A stretch of DNA of 64,000 nt from Triplophysa rosa (GCF_024868665.1 NW_026634180.1:104978-168977); one strand, 5' to 3'; counted from the stretch's first letter, positions 31,936-43,770 are shown. Program-made: numbers and translations. Notes: a model not told the origin generated them from the sequence alone.

Positions 31936-32604
31936 TAAAAACAAAGGCTGCGTCGAAATACCCCCACTTGTGGACTTGGCCACTTGAGAGCGTGTGCACA
32001 CGACAGGAAGAGCGCAAGTCTGTCCAATGTCTTAAAAACGCCTAAGTGCAGTGCTCTTAACGCACACTAAACCCACACTATCTGGTATACCACTGCCAAA
32101 CGGTATTCAGGGCTAAGTGTATCCCATCATGTATCACATTCTGGATATATCATGATACTTTTTGAACGGGGCTCGCGAGATATTGGTGTAAAGCTTTCCA
32201 GTGTAAGTTATACAAATACTTTTTAAGGTTATATCTTTATTTAATCAATGTTTGGCTAACGTGTTTTTCTTTGTTTTGGGGTGCAACTGCTTTGATAAAA
32301 TGCATATGACACAACATATGTTTGCACTTGCTGAGTGTGTCCCATCGGGTTAGAAATACTACATGCTCATTTGCGATCTTGATGCCCACTAGAACAAAAC
32401 ATGAAAATCGTCATGAAAGCAGTCAAGTGGTCAAGTGCAAAGTGGGGGTATTTGGACGCAGTCAAATAATATTACACTCTACACCAGACAAGGCCCAACA
32501 CTGCAACAATGGAGCCTATATTACTAACGGATGTTTTTTTCTAATGTTGTTTTTCTAATGTTCTAATGGTGTAGAAAGTAATACCAAAATTGAAGGATAC
32601 TTAC

Positions 32605-32689
32605 CTCTCGTGTTTGGAAACAGACAGCTTCAAGTGCTGCAAAAGCCACATGACTTCTATTGGTGAACTGTGTTAGACCACAGATGATT
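32605..32689 (-). CDS. gk: Glycerol kinase, exon A
   Basis: 85-bp exon: acceptor TTTTCTCAAACAG, coding for [20 protein letters not shown] and AVCFQTRE, donor GTAAGT. It begins with one base of a codon shared with an upstream exon that is not found in the window and ends in phase 0, joining exon B (ILDAMN). The segment belongs to the FGGY C-terminal domain. Together the three exons give an uninterrupted run of about 116 residues. Confidence 0.96.
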
Positions 32690-32699
32690 CTGTTTGAGA

Positions 32700-33437
32700 A
32701 AAATAAAGTTTAATGTTGTATAAAAGGGCTGCACTTGGCATGCATGTGTTTAAATAATTCTGCCATATTTTGTAATTGACTTTAACATTGCCTGGTTTTA
32801 CAATGCTTTGTTAATTATGATCGACTGCAAAATCATAACATTTTATAATTACTTTCATTTATAAATCATTAACAAACATTATATAATACTTAACAGACCC
32901 TACAATACTGATGTGTGTACAAATTTTTCTATAGTTTTTGAACATGTTTAGGCCCTCAAAATTGGGATTGAAAAGGTGGACCAAGCCATCAGCACAACTG
33001 CAATGCCAGTGGTATCAGAAAAATGGTGTACAGCAGGCACAAGCATTTACAGTAAGCCTATGGCAGTCTGGTTAAGAGATACAGTAATGAAAGGGTTACA
33101 CTATATCATCAAGGGGTGGTTTCCTGGACAGGGATTAGATTTGTCCAAGACTCAAATAAATGTAAGAGCTGTCCAAACTGAAAACAGCTTGCACTGACAT
33201 GTCTTTAAATACATCAGTGCCTTTGTGCTGTCTCTAAATGCACACAAGTAATTTCTTTTGTCAGGCATGTTTGTTAAAACTACTTAAATGTCCTCATTTA
33301 ACTAAGGCCTAGTACTGTCTTAAACTAATCCCAGTCCAAGAAACCCAAACGTATGAAACACATACACATACACATATAAAGGTAGAGTGAGATCACCTAT
33401 TCAGTTGGAGACTGTTTACCGTTTAGTTGAGCCAGAA
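32700..33437. other. gk: No gene supported; gk intronic DNA upstream of exon A
   Basis: AT-rich, no repeat termini that I can define. I looked for the preceding gk exon (the block around the conserved APYWEP motif) on the minus strand and did not find it here. Confidence 0.4.
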
Positions 33438-33959
33438 GATTTATATGGAGGACTAAGCCTGCAAAAATTATAAATAAATAAATGTATAAATAAATAAATA
33501 TATAAACGAATAAATGTAATAATATGAAAATAAATAAAGGAATGAATGGTTTGATAAAATAAAATAATTCGTTTTAGCTATTATTGATCTTAGCTTTAAC
33601 TTTTCTTTTCATTTTTTAAATTGATTTATTATTTTTTGTGTCCATTTTTAATTATTTTTAATTATTATTATTATTTATTTTTAGATTATTTTATTTATCA
33701 TTTCCTTTTATTTTTACATTTATTTATTTATACGTTTATTTATTTTTATATTTATTTATTATCGCATGTATTTATTTCCACTTTTATTTATTTATTCTTG
33801 AATTTATTCTTACTTTTCTGTGTCTTGTATGATAATTAGATGGGTTGGTCTTGCCTACTATTGGTTCAGCGTAGATTGAAGCGTTTGATCGATTACTCTT
33901 GACTTGTTTTGGACTAACGTCACGTCACTCACTGATCGTTTGCTTCGTGTATAACGTTT

Positions 33960-34184
33960 ATGGCGTGCGCACAATTAGCTAGAGAGTTACAGCATTTAGC
34001 CAATGAAGTCGATAACCATGCATCAAATGACTATGTGTCATTCAGATTAGATGCACTTATTGAGGATTTATTACAGATTGACGGAGAGATAAATGACAAA
34101 GTTCTTCAAAATCTGTGCGAGTCAGGGGGTGCTAAGGTGGTGACCAAGTTCCGGTTACAGGTCCTCTGCCAAAGAGGTGCATGA
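33960..34184 (+). pseudogene. N-terminal transposase-gene fragment, left arm
   Basis: Starts MACAQLARELQHLANEVDNH and continues with a helical region (LDALIEDLLQIDGEINDKVL). I associate this N-terminus with large fish proteins that carry an integrase-like core, but that core is absent here. Compared with the right arm it has lost about 35 bases after the GINDKVL block, which shifts the frame. Confidence 0.55.
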
Positions 34185-34349
34185 ACGACCTCAGCAGATT
34201 CGTCGATTCTGAAAGCACAAGACGACTTGATATTAAGATGTCTAATAAACACAGACTTTCTTGTTACATGATTTTGACATTCTTGTTAAGATTGCAAATT
34301 ATTGGTATGATCGCCCGTAACGGCTGAAGCGAGGTGAAAAAATAAATAA

Positions 34350-34440
34350 AGCGATTTGACACGGGATTCGTACCCATACAATAAAGCGAGGCAGCGTGTC
34401 ACTACGGTAACAATCACACTAAGCTATTTCGCAATGCTAG
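34350..34440 (-). repeat. tRNA-like (SINE-head-like) sequence in the foldback spacer
   Basis: On the minus strand an A-box-like TAGCTTAGTGTG and a B-box-like GGGTACGAATCCC (34375-34363) lie about 50 bases apart, as in tRNA-derived promoters. It does not fold convincingly as a tRNA and no SINE tail was identified. Confidence 0.35.
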
Positions 34441-34849
34441 CTGCTGCGGATCTTTGCAATAATATCAAGATGTCACACAACAATATGCAGCTGGATGAAT
34501 CAAGGGAATATGCCCGTTTTAACTTGTGACCTCTGTGTTATTTATCTCTTATGGAATGTAGTTTACGAGTACCGTTTAGTAACCACGTCTTTTTAGAAGG
34601 AATGGTTTCCATTTGATGGCCCCTGTAGTGAAAGAACGATGCTCATTACTACCGTGTTAACTTGTGACTTAAGTTCACTATGTCTCAATTCATTTACATT
34701 ATGTTACATCATGTTACATTAAATCTTTACGCTTTTTCTAACCGAAAGGCTGCTTATAACTATCACTTTGACAAAGCGTTAGCTTGCGACTTCGGTTTAC
34801 AAGCTCATCTGTGTAGTTAAACCTTATTACATTTTGTGCTTTATGATTT

Positions 34850-35080
34850 TCACCAGTTGAACTGTAACACCACCATAGCACCCTCTGACTCGCACAGACT
34901 TTGAATGTGCTGCAAAGAGGCTAACAACCGAGGGAGAACTTTGTCATTTATCTCGCCGTCAATCTGTAATAAATCATCAATAAGTGCATCTAATCTGAAT
35001 GACACATAGTCATTTGATGCATGGTTATCGACTTCATTGGCTAAATGCTGTAACTCTCTAGCTAATTGTGCGCCCGCCAT
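34850..35080 (-). pseudogene. N-terminal transposase-gene fragment, right arm
   Basis: Starts MAGAQLARELQHLANEVDNH, same protein as the left arm and slightly longer (continues PRLLASLQHIQSLCESEGAM). Read inward toward the spacer. Ends where the arm ends, so only the N-terminus is present. Confidence 0.55.
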
Positions 35081-35752
35081 AGATACTTAACGTTATACAC
35101 GAAGCAAACGATCAGTGAGTGACGTGACGTTAGTCCAAAACAAGTCAAGAGTAATCGATCAAATGCTTCAATCTATGCTGAACCAATAGTAGGCAAGACC
35201 AACCCATCTAATTATCATACAAGAAACAGAAAAGTAAGAATAAATTCAAGAATAAATAAATAAAAGTGGAAATAAATACATGCGATAATAAATAAATATA
35301 AAAATAAATAAACGTATAAATGAATAAATGTAAAAAATAAAAGGAAAGATAAATATGATAAAAATATAATAATAATAAAAAATAATAAATCAATTTAAAA
35401 AATGAAAAAAAAGTTAAAGCTAAGATCAATAATAGCTAAAACGAATTATTTTGTTTTATCAAACCATTCATTCCTTTATTTATTTTCATATTATTACATT
35501 TATTCGTTTATATATTTATTTATTTATTTATACATTTATTTATTTATAATTTTTGCAGGTTTAGTTCTCCATAGATTTAACGACATTGAAAAAAAAATAA
35601 TAAAGTCAAATTTAAACCATAACCAAAAGTAGTAAGATGAAGTCTTAATATACATCAAAATGCAATAACTTATAAAAGCATGTAAATATATTTAGAAACA
35701 CAATTCTCAGTAGCAAATGTTTTTCACAACCATGTAGTGGTCATACTATATA

Positions 35753-36020
35753 TGTCACGACTCGGAGGACAGAACCCAAGCGCATGCAGATAAGGGGTTA
35801 AATAATAATGATTTTAATACAAGAAACACAAACAAAAGCCCACGATGGGGTATACAAGTACAAACAGGATAATAACAGGACGTAAACTAACTTTCAATAA
35901 ACTGACATAAACAACACGATACAAAAACTAAACTGAACACTTACTAGACAGGGCAAATGACGAGAGACACGAGAAAGCACATGGCATGTCAATGGCAAGA
36001 CTAGAAAATCAAGAACAATA
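35753..36020 (-). repeat. Internally deleted LTR fragment
   Basis: Starts TGTCACGACTCGG and follows the solo-LTR layout (GGACAGAACCCAAGCGCATG, AAAGCCCACGATGGGG, then GCACATGGCATG and GACTAGAAAATC) but skips the central part and the terminal TGACA. Related to the LTR at 45634-46139, in the opposite direction. Confidence 0.6.
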
Positions 36021-36110
36021 TATTACATTTGGTTTTCTCATTTTTTTATGAGTAATAATCTGCACATTTTACCTTACACATAAAGCATCTTTTGAAAAAT
36101 ACAACACAGT

Positions 36111-36300
36111 GGGCCCTTTCTGTCGGTCTCTCGACGTTGTGTCGAACCGACAGATGGGGTTTGTCTCTGAGAACCAATCGCTTCCGACTAAGAAAAGGTC
36201 AATGAAAATTGGCAAATGAAATTTGCATGCCGGACTCCGCCCCGGACATCCGGGTATAAAAGGGAGACGGCGTGCATCATTCATTCACCTTTTGTTCTTC
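36111..36300 (+). repeat. Left terminal inverted repeat of DIRS copy 2
   Basis: Includes the TGTTGTGTCGAACCGACAGA core and a GGGTATAAAAGGGAGAC TATA-type promoter at about 36252-36268. The same promoter is conserved in copies 1 and 3. Confidence 0.85.
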
Positions 36301-36495
36301 GGAGCCTTCGCTGATGAAGATCGACTCTTGCTACTTAGCAAAAGAATTCTACTTGCCGGTTCTATGACGTGGTGCAGCGGACTGTCCCTTCCTGCAGCGA
36401 CTTCCCCTGGGTGTCTCGGCGGTTCCAGAGGTGTTCGAGTTGCAGATGGTGACTCACCGTCTGAGTTCTAAAAGAGCTAATTTCTCCAGCGCGGC

Positions 36496-37927
36496 ATGTC
36501 CCGCTGTTCTCGTGGGTGCGGTGTCCTCATCGAGGAAGGGGACAAGCACGATGTCTGTGTCAGGTGTTTGGGGGTCCAACACGCTGAGGCAGCCTTCGTG
36601 GACTCATCTTGCCCGCACTGCGGGCAGATGGTCATAGAGACGTTGCGGTCACGGGTGGCTGTCTTCTCCCGAGAACCAGCCACCAGCTCGCAGGCTTCCC
36701 GGGTTGTAACGAGGATGGCTAAGGCCATTCCATTCGCCAAGGCGAGCGGCGAGGGTGATATGGGGGTTTCTGCGAGCGCTAATCCATCAGCCAAGTGCTC
36801 GCGAACCGCTCGCACCCCGTCTCGCTTGCCTCATCGTTCCCTAGCTGGCGGTGCCACACCGTCAGCGTCCTCCTTCACGCATTCGGACACGATGCGTGAT
36901 GATGATGAGATGTCCATCGCAGCATCGGAGAGCGAATTGCTGGCATCCGATCCCGACGACTCTCTGCAGCTCCCCCCAAGGGGGGACAAGCTCAGGAGGA
37001 AGCGGATGTCGAGATGTCGGCCATGCTTTCCCGGGCCGCCGTGTGCATTGGGTTAGAGTGCACTCCGGTGCCTCTCCCCCAGCGCTCACGGTTGGACACG
37101 TGGTTCTTGGGCTCTGAGCGCGACTCCAAGCCGCGCCCAACCCCGGTTCCCGGAAGTGCATGAGGAACTGACGAAGACGTGGAACGCCCCTTTCTCGGTG
37201 CGTACACGTCAAACCGGTTCCGTCGCTCTCTCTTCCCTCGATGGTGGGGCGGCTAGGGGTTACGTCGACGTGCCCGAGGTGGAACGTGCAGTCGCGGTGC
37301 TCCTGTGCCTGCAGGCGGCGTCCACCTGGAGAGGTCGACCGAAACTCCCGTCCAAGGCATGCAGGACCTCGGCATCGCTGGTGTCGAAGGCCTACACTGC
37401 CGCGGGCCAAGCTGCCTCCTCTCTCCACGCCATGGCCATCCTGCAGGTCCATCAGGCCAAGGTGTTGAAAGAGATCCACAAGGGTAAGACCGACCCGGGC
37501 CACCGACCTCGCTCTAAGGGCGACCAAGGTGACCGCGCGGGCCCTGGGTCGGGCGATGTCCACCATGGTGGTCCAGGAGAGGCATCTCTGGCTCAGCCTT
37601 GCGCAGATTAGCGACGCCGAGAAAGTCTGCTTTCTCGACGTGCCCATTGCGCAGGGTGGGCTGTTTGTTGACACTGTCGAGGACTTCGCTCAGCAGTTCT
37701 CGACAGTGAAGAAGCAGACGGAGGTGATCAGCCATATCCTACCCCGCCAGGACTCGGCCGCCCGTAGGCCTTCGATTTCCCGTGCGGCCTCTGCTCGCCA
37801 GCAGCCCCAGCCCCCTTCGAAGCCAGCTCCGGTTCCAGCGCTCCCTACCCAGGCGGCACCCCGGAAAAGGGCATCGAAGGGGAGCCCACCACCCCGTCAG
37901 CAACCTACAAGGAAGAAGCGACCCTGA
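36496..37927 (+). pseudogene. DIRS copy 2 gag-like ORF1, frameshifted
   Basis: First open part 36496-37056 begins MSRCSRGCGVLIEEGDKHDV and has paired cysteines (CVRCLG and CPHCGQ), a putative zinc-binding motif. After frameshifts the homologous region resumes at 37529-37927 (TARALGRAMSTMVVQERHLW through the basic, Pro-rich C-terminus ending KKRP). Position and composition match ORF1 of DIRS elements. The Cys motif recurs at 49725-49860 in copy 3. Confidence 0.75.
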
Positions 37928-38383
37928 CGGTAAGACCCCAGGGTGGTTAACACCATCGGGCCCGTTTCCAGCCATATCATCGCTGGATGGTCGATCCGGG
38001 ACGGTTCCTGCCCCGCTCCAACATCCCCCATCCCCACGGGGGCCTAGCACCCACTTTTTCACAAAAAGAGTTTCCTATCTCCCTGGGTGTTCTTCACAGC
38101 CGCTCTCACCTTCTAGGCGCAACATCGAATGTATTTTGCAGCCCTCAGCACTCTCAAATCGACGGTGCGGGGACCTGCATCGCCAGGCAGGCAAACCAGC
38201 AGAGCCAGTCTTCTTCCCGGGGGCCCCCCGGCGAGAGACCCGCGCTGCCAGCCATCGAACCACCCCCCGGGGGGTCGATGAAGCAGATCGTTCCCCTGTC
38301 ACGGTCCCTGGGAGCTTGGCTCGAGCTTCCCACACTGTCACGGTGGCTGAGAAGGACGATCTGTCTCAGCTACACAATCCAGT

Positions 38384-39148
38384 TTGCCAGAAACCCGCCC
38401 AAGTTTCGGGGCATCCTCGCCACCTCGGTCAGAGGCCGGGATGCTCCCGTACTATGGGGCGAGGTCGCCACCCTTCTGGCGAAGGGTGCGATCGAGTCGT
38501 CCCCTTAGCCGAGATGTCCAAGGGGTTTTACAGCCCTTACTTCATCGTCCCCAAAAAAGGAAGGGGGGGGGGGTGCGCCCCATCCTAGATCTGCGTACCC
38601 TGAACAGACACCTGCACAAGCTGCCTTTCTGGATGCTCACGCAGAAGCGCATCCTGGCATCTGTCAGATGTCAGGATTGGTTCATGGCAATCAACCTGAA
38701 GGACGCTTACTTTCATGTCTCGATTCTCCCTCGTCATCACCCGTTCCTACGGTTCGCTTTCGAGGGTCGGGCATATCAGTACAGAGTCCTCCCCTTCGGT
38801 GTGTCTCTGTCTCCACGAGTCTTTACGAAGATCGTGGAGGCCGCCCTCTCTCCCCTCAGGGAGAGAGGTGTGCAGGTACTCAACTATCTCAACGACTGGC
38901 TTATCTTGGCACACTCGCGAGATCTGTTGTGTGCACACAGGGACCTGGTGCTCTGGCACCTAGATCGATTGGGATTACAGGTTAACCGAGAGAAGAGCAA
39001 GCTCTCCCCTTTGCAGAGCTTCCTTTATCTTGGTATGGAACTCAACTCTGTCACCATGACAGCGCGACTGTCCGCAGTACGCGCCCAGTCGGTGTTGAAC
39101 TGCCTGGATCATTTCACGCAGTCAGCGGTTCCCCTGAAACAATTTTAG
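38384..39148 (+). pseudogene. DIRS copy 2 reverse transcriptase with altered active site
   Basis: 255 codons. Blocks: GGGVRPILDLRTLNRHLHKL, AYFHVSIL, AYQYRVLPFGVSLSPRVFTK, then the catalytic box, which reads YLNDW (codons at 38885-38899). The AAC at 38891-38893 replaces the GAC present in copy 1, removing the first catalytic Asp. The frame ends at TAG (39146-39148) where copy 1 has CAG, so RNase H is cut off in the same frame. Non-functional as it stands. Confidence 0.88.
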
Positions 39149-39313
39149 GGACACATGGCATCCTCGGCGGCGGTGATACCCCTCGGGTTGATGCACATGA
39201 GGCCGCTTCAACACTGGCTCCAGAGTCGAGTTCCTTGGGGAGCGTGACACACCGGCAGCAGGCAGATGGTGATTACGCCTCACTACCGACGCACTCTAAC
39301 CCTGTAGTCTTCC

Positions 39314-40024
39314 ATGACCTTCCTTCGGGCAGGGGTACCCCTAGGGCAGGTTACGAGGCATGTCGTGTTGACAACGGACGCCTCCCTGCAGGGTTGGGGT
39401 GCAGTGTGCAACGGGCACGCAGTGTCGGGGATTTGGACGGGCCCCCGCCTGCGCTGGCATATCAATTGCCTAGAGTTGTGGGCTGTGCTACTTGCACTGA
39501 AGATGCTGCAGCCTCTCGTGCAGGGCAAGCACGTGCTGGTCCGGTCGGACAGCACTACTGCAGTAGCGTATATCAATCGTCAGGGTGGCGTTCGCTCACT
39601 GCAGTTAACACGACTCGCCCGATGCCTCCTCCGGTGGAGTCAGCAGGTGATCCGCTCCCTGCGTGCCATGTATATCCCAGGCGACCTGAACCAGACAGCC
39701 GACGCTCTCTCTCGTCAGTCTATGCCTCGCAGAGAGTGGCGACTCCACCCCCGCGCAGTCCAGCTCATTTGGGCGCAGTTCAGGCAGGCCCAGGTAGACC
39801 TGTTTGCCTCCCTCGAAACCACCCATTGCCCGCTTTGGTACTCTCTGACCGAGGGACCCCTCAGCACGGATGCCCTAGCGCACAGCTGGCCGCGGGACAA
39901 GCGGAAGTACGCCTTCCCCCCAGTGAGCCTCATTGCACAGACCCTGTGCAAGGTCAGGGAAGAGGAGCAGCAAGTGTTACTCGTTGCGCCCACTGGCCCA
40001 ACCGGACTTGGTTCTCGGAGCTAA
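39314..40024 (+). pseudogene. DIRS copy 2 RNase H and linker region
   Basis: Same frame as the reverse transcriptase. RNase H blocks VVLTTDASLQGWGAVC, HINCLELWAVLLALKML and HVLVRSDSTTAVAYINRQGG, then HIPGDLNQTADALSRQ-like sequence (YIPGDLNQTADALSR). It continues into the linker before the recombinase (SWPRDKRKYAFPPVSLIAQT). Confidence 0.82.
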
Positions 40025-40199
40025 TGCTCTTGACGACAGCTCCCCCCTGGCCGATTCCCTGAGAAGGACCTGCTTTCCCAGGGGAAGGGCACTTATGCAT
40101 CCCAGCCAGACCTCTGGAACCTCCATGTCTGGCCCCTGGACGGGACAAGGAGATCCTGAGTGGTCTGCCCCCGGCGGTGGTAGCTACCATTTCTCAGGC

Positions 40200-41150
40200 T
40201 AGGGCACCTGCCACTAGGCAACTGTACGCCTACAAGTGGCGCCTCTTCTCGACCTGGTGTGCTTCTCGAGGAGAAGACCCACGGAGTTGTGCGATCGGGT
40301 CCTGCTGTCCTTCCTACAAGAGAGACTCGAGACTAACCTCTCCCCCTCCACACTGAAAGTGTATGTAGCCGCCATTGCTGCTCATCACAACTCAGTTGCT
40401 GGGAAGTCTCTAGGGCAGACACGACCTGGTCATTAGTTCCTAAGGGCGCAAGGAGGCGAATCCCCTCGTCCGCCTCCATACCCTCTTGGGACCTGGATGT
40501 AGCCTCTGACAGGTCTCACCAGGCCCCCCTTCGAGCCCCTAGGGGATGCCTCTCTTCCTCATCTACGATGAAGCGGTTCTCCTTTTGGCGCTCGCCTCCA
40601 TCAAGAGGGTAGGGGATCTACAGGCTTTCTCCGTGTCCCCTGACTGCCTAGAATTCGGACCCAGGGATTCTCACGTTATCCTGAGACCTCGGCCCGGCTA
40701 CGTGCCCAAGGTTCCCACCGCTCCTTTTCGGGACCAGGTGGTGAACTTACAGGCGCTCCCCACTGGGGAGGAAGACCCAACCCCGTCCGTGTTGTGTCCA
40801 GTACGCGCGCTGCCCTCTACTTAGACCGCACACAGAGTTTCAGGAGCTCGGATCAGCTCTTTGTCTGTTTCGGAGGTCAGCAACAGGGGAGAGCTGTCTC
40901 CAAGCAGAGGTTGGCCCACTGGATTGTGGACGCTGTCAAGGCAGCTTACCAATCCCTAAATCGCCCGTGCCCCCTAGGAGTGAGGGCCCACTCCACCCGG
41001 GGTGTTGCCTCCTCTTGGGCCTTGGCACGGGGGGCCTCTCTCGCAGACATTTGCAGAGCTGCGGGTTGGGCTACACCCAACACCTTCGCGAGGTTTTACA
41101 ACCTCCGCGTAGAGCCGGTGTCAGCCCGCGTCCTGCATGGCCACATGTAG
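40200..41150 (+). pseudogene. DIRS copy 2 tyrosine recombinase, frameshifted
   Basis: N-terminal SAM-like part near 40200-40430 (TRQLYAYKWRLFSTWC in one frame, LETNLSPSTLKVYVAAIAAH in another), then 40546-40824 and 40794-41150. The last piece holds the catalytic His-x-x-Arg (AHSTRGVASSWAL) and, 38 residues later, the active-site Tyr in FYNLRV. The enzyme would recombine circular DNA with the target instead of an integrase. Two frameshifts break it. Confidence 0.82.
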
Positions 41151-41843
41151 GACCGGCAACTGGTAGGGTGTACGCCTGTTCGGTTCTTTTCCCCCTCTCT
41201 CGAGTGGGTCAGTATACCGATTTAGCCTCCATTCTTTCCCCACTGGGCGAAGAACAGGCACTCCATCCATCACTAAGCAAGCACCCCCTGGGGCGGGCTG
41301 GGCAGAGCAGCCCTGCCCCTTAGGCCGGGTATCCCGAGTTATTCGCACATAGCTCTAACCGGACCTAGTGCTACCAGACGTTGCAACTCCCCAGTAGGGC
41401 GGTTCCGTCTGATGTATCCTCATGCTGGTTCCCACCTTGGTAACCCATGACCTCCCCGGGTGGACCTCCACCTCGCGGTTTTCTCTTCAGCCGCACTTTC
41501 TTCCCATGAGTTCTTCCCCATCGGTGAGACCATGTTGGTATCTCCACTATTCTCCTCCCTGCGGTAGGAAGTGGTCTCTGTAGCGCATCCCCCACTTGAG
41601 GAAGTAGCGCTTACCCAGTGCCTTACGGTTCCGGGCGGCTTCTCGCTGTTAGAGAAACAAGGCCGCCGCCTGTGAGGCCGAAGGTAGGGGCCTTCCCACC
41701 TTTCAAGAAAGCTCTGGGACCCCCTACCTACCCACTGGTAGGTTACAATTTCGCGGTAGCGTTCACGGCTGACACGCCCAGGCCAGTCACCGTCGCTTCG
41801 TTGAGATTGTGACAGGGCACAGTGTTATGGCGTTTTCCATTGG

Positions 41844-41952
41844 AACCCCATCTGTCGGTTCGACACAACGTCGAGAGACCGACAGAAAGGGAACGTCTCG
41901 GTTACGTTTGTAACCTCGGTTCCCTGATGGAGGGAACGAGACGTTGTGTCCT
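41844..41952. repeat. Internal complementary region of DIRS copy 2
   Basis: Same structure as in copy 1: inverse of the left end up to AAAGGGAAC, then inverse of the right end beginning GTCTCGGTTACG. Confidence 0.85.
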
Positions 41953-42128
41953 CTTGCCACAACACGTGCTGTCCTCTGCAGCAGTCGTGAGAGGTCTCAG
42001 GCTCCTCAGAACTAAGGTGAATGAATGATGCACGCCGTCTCCCTTTTATACCCGGATGTCCGGGGCGGAGTCCGGCATGCAAATTTCATTTGCCAATTTT
42101 CATTGGCCTTTTCTAAGTAGTCGGAAGC

Positions 42129-42377
42129 TCAACTCTCAACTCAACTTTATTTATATAGCGCTTTTACAATTTTCATTGTTACAAAGCAGCTGTACATGAG
42201 ACATATTGCTATAAGCAAAATAATTAAAGTTGTACCTGCAAAACAAGAAAAGGTTGAAAACACAGAAGACAGACATACCCACATACAAAACACTCCACAC
42301 ACACAATATGCACACGTACTAACACACATAGACATAGAGACACACACACACACACGGATGCGCACGCACACACACAC

Positions 42378-42413
<36 letters not shown>

Positions 42414-43770
42414 CAGTGAGAGCACACATTTAGGATAAAGGAGAGAGAAGCACAGGTCAAATATAACAGACTATAAATTCCTATATGCAATATTAATTAA
42501 GTAAAACTTTAAAATTCTAAAGCAGCCCCCCCGGTCAGGCAGATAGTGCAAAAACAGTATGCAAACGGTGGCGAGGAACCCAAAACTCTAATCGAGAAAA
42601 AAAACCTCAGGAGAACCCAGGCCCAACCAGGGGATTCCAGTTCCCCTCTGGCAAAAGCTGCTGCCTCTGCACAAGCTCCAGAGAACTTGCACAACAAGGC
42701 TAAATAAAATAAATAAACTTAATAATAAAATAAATTATAGTTTAAGATTATCATTAATAATCTAATAGCATTTGAAGTTTTGTGGTGAAGACATGTCAAG
42801 AGACCGCGTCCTTCTTTATCCAGCTCTATCATCTCAGCTCTTGTCAGGTCCCCACTTCCCATTCTCCCTCTACCATCAGGTCAGGCCATGAACTGCATCC
42901 TGCTCGCTGTGGTAACCTTGGAACAATGAGACAAGACTGGCTGAGAGTAGAGTACTGTTCTGTACTCTTTGATGCAACAAGTACATCAGTTGTGTTTTTG
43001 GTTCCGGTTGATCTAACTAATGCAGCCTAAACCCTTGAGAGCGTAATGCACGTGAAGGACTGTAATACAAAAGGAGTTCATTCAAGTACTGAGGAGCTAA
43101 ACCATGTAAGGCTTTATAGGTAATAAGCAAGATTTTAAAGTTAACGCGATGCTTTATAGGTAACCAGTGCAAGGTTGACAGAACCGGGCTAATATGTTCA
43201 TACTTTTTTGTACGTGTAAGAACTCGAGCTGCCGCGTTTTGGACCAATTGGAGTTTTTGTAATAAGCCTGCAGGGCAACCACCTAACAGTGCATTACAGT
43301 ATCTAGTCTTGATGTCATGAATGCATGAATTAACTTCTCTGCATCTGACATTGACAGCATATGACGTAGTTTAGATATATTCTTAAGATGGAAAAACGCA
43401 ATTTTACAGGTGTTGGCGACGTGGCTCTCAAATGACAGATTACTATCGAATAGAACGCCAAGATTCTTTGCTGACGACGAGGGTTTTATGGAACATCCGT
43501 CAATAGTTAAACAGTATTCTTGGTTGTTACTTATAGCAGTTTTCGGTCCAATAAGTAACACTTCCGTTTTGTCCGAGTTCAGTAATAAAAAGTTGTTACT
43601 CATCCAGTTTTTTATATCGACTATGCATTCCATTATTCGATGGAACTGCTGTGTTTCATGAGGCTTCGAGGAAATATAAAGTTGAGTATCATCAGCATAA
43701 CAGTGAAAGCTAACTCCGTGTCGCTTTATTATATCTCCTAGAGGTAGCATGTATAATGCGAAGAGCAGAG
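42129..43770 (-). mobile_element. 5'-truncated L2-type LINE inserted in the DIRS right repeat
   Basis: 1,642 bp flanked by a 7-bp TSD cggaagc (42122-42128 and 43771-43777). Minus strand carries the last part of ORF2, then a 3' UTR with a CA microsatellite (about 42340-42412) and the L2 tail GCGCTATATAAATAAAGTTG. The inverted repeat of the host DIRS is continuous when the insertion and one TSD copy are removed. Confidence 0.9.
43017..43750 (-). pseudogene. L2 LINE ORF2 fragment: RT end and C-terminal domain
   Basis: 43750-43283 begins inside the reverse transcriptase with FHCYADDTQLYIS (catalytic ADD) followed by LLLNSDKTEVLLIGP and LGVLFDSNLSFESHV. After a frameshift, 43247-43017 gives HISPVLSTLHWLPIKHRVNF and ALHGLAPQYLNELL. 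No endonuclease domain, consistent with 5' truncation. Confidence 0.88.

Larger units (their letters stand above)
15354..32604 (-). other. gk: 17.25-kb gk intron packed with nested transposons
   Basis: Bounded by the donor GTAAGT after exon A (32604-32599) and the acceptor CAG before exon B. Nearly all of it is accounted for by mobile elements: the LTR element at 15777-23479 with its nested hAT and Gypsy, the DIRS element at 24482-30153 and smaller repeats. The intact Gypsy element lies in the same orientation as gk, so its poly(A) signals are in sense with the gene. Confidence 0.85.
33444..35573. mobile_element. Foldback IS3EU-like DNA element
   Basis: 2,130 bp with long inverted arms of about 700 bp each: left 33444-34150, right 34858-35573. 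Ends are TATGGAG-ACTAA-CCTGCA (left) and its inverse (right, ...CTCCATA), and a 6-bp TSD gattta flanks it (33438-33443 and 35574-35579). TAT...ATA ends and a 6-bp TSD are what I know of the IS3EU superfamily, so that call is tentative. Both arms are copies of the same 5' end, including the start of a protein, head to head. There is no transposase catalytic domain. Arms include long TTTATTTA tracts. Confidence 0.8.

Noticed and set aside
33621..33839. Hydrophobic Tyr/Phe/Leu-rich frame resembling a membrane protein
   Set aside because: It is translation of the TTTATTTA-rich arm of the foldback element; the same appears in the right arm.
34350..34440. Functional tRNA gene
   Set aside because: The box-like words are present but I could not draw a cloverleaf with an acceptor stem and anticodon arm.
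42340..42412. CA-repeat open frames (His/Thr-rich or Cys/Val-rich)
   Set aside because: Pure microsatellite translation inside the L2 3' UTR.
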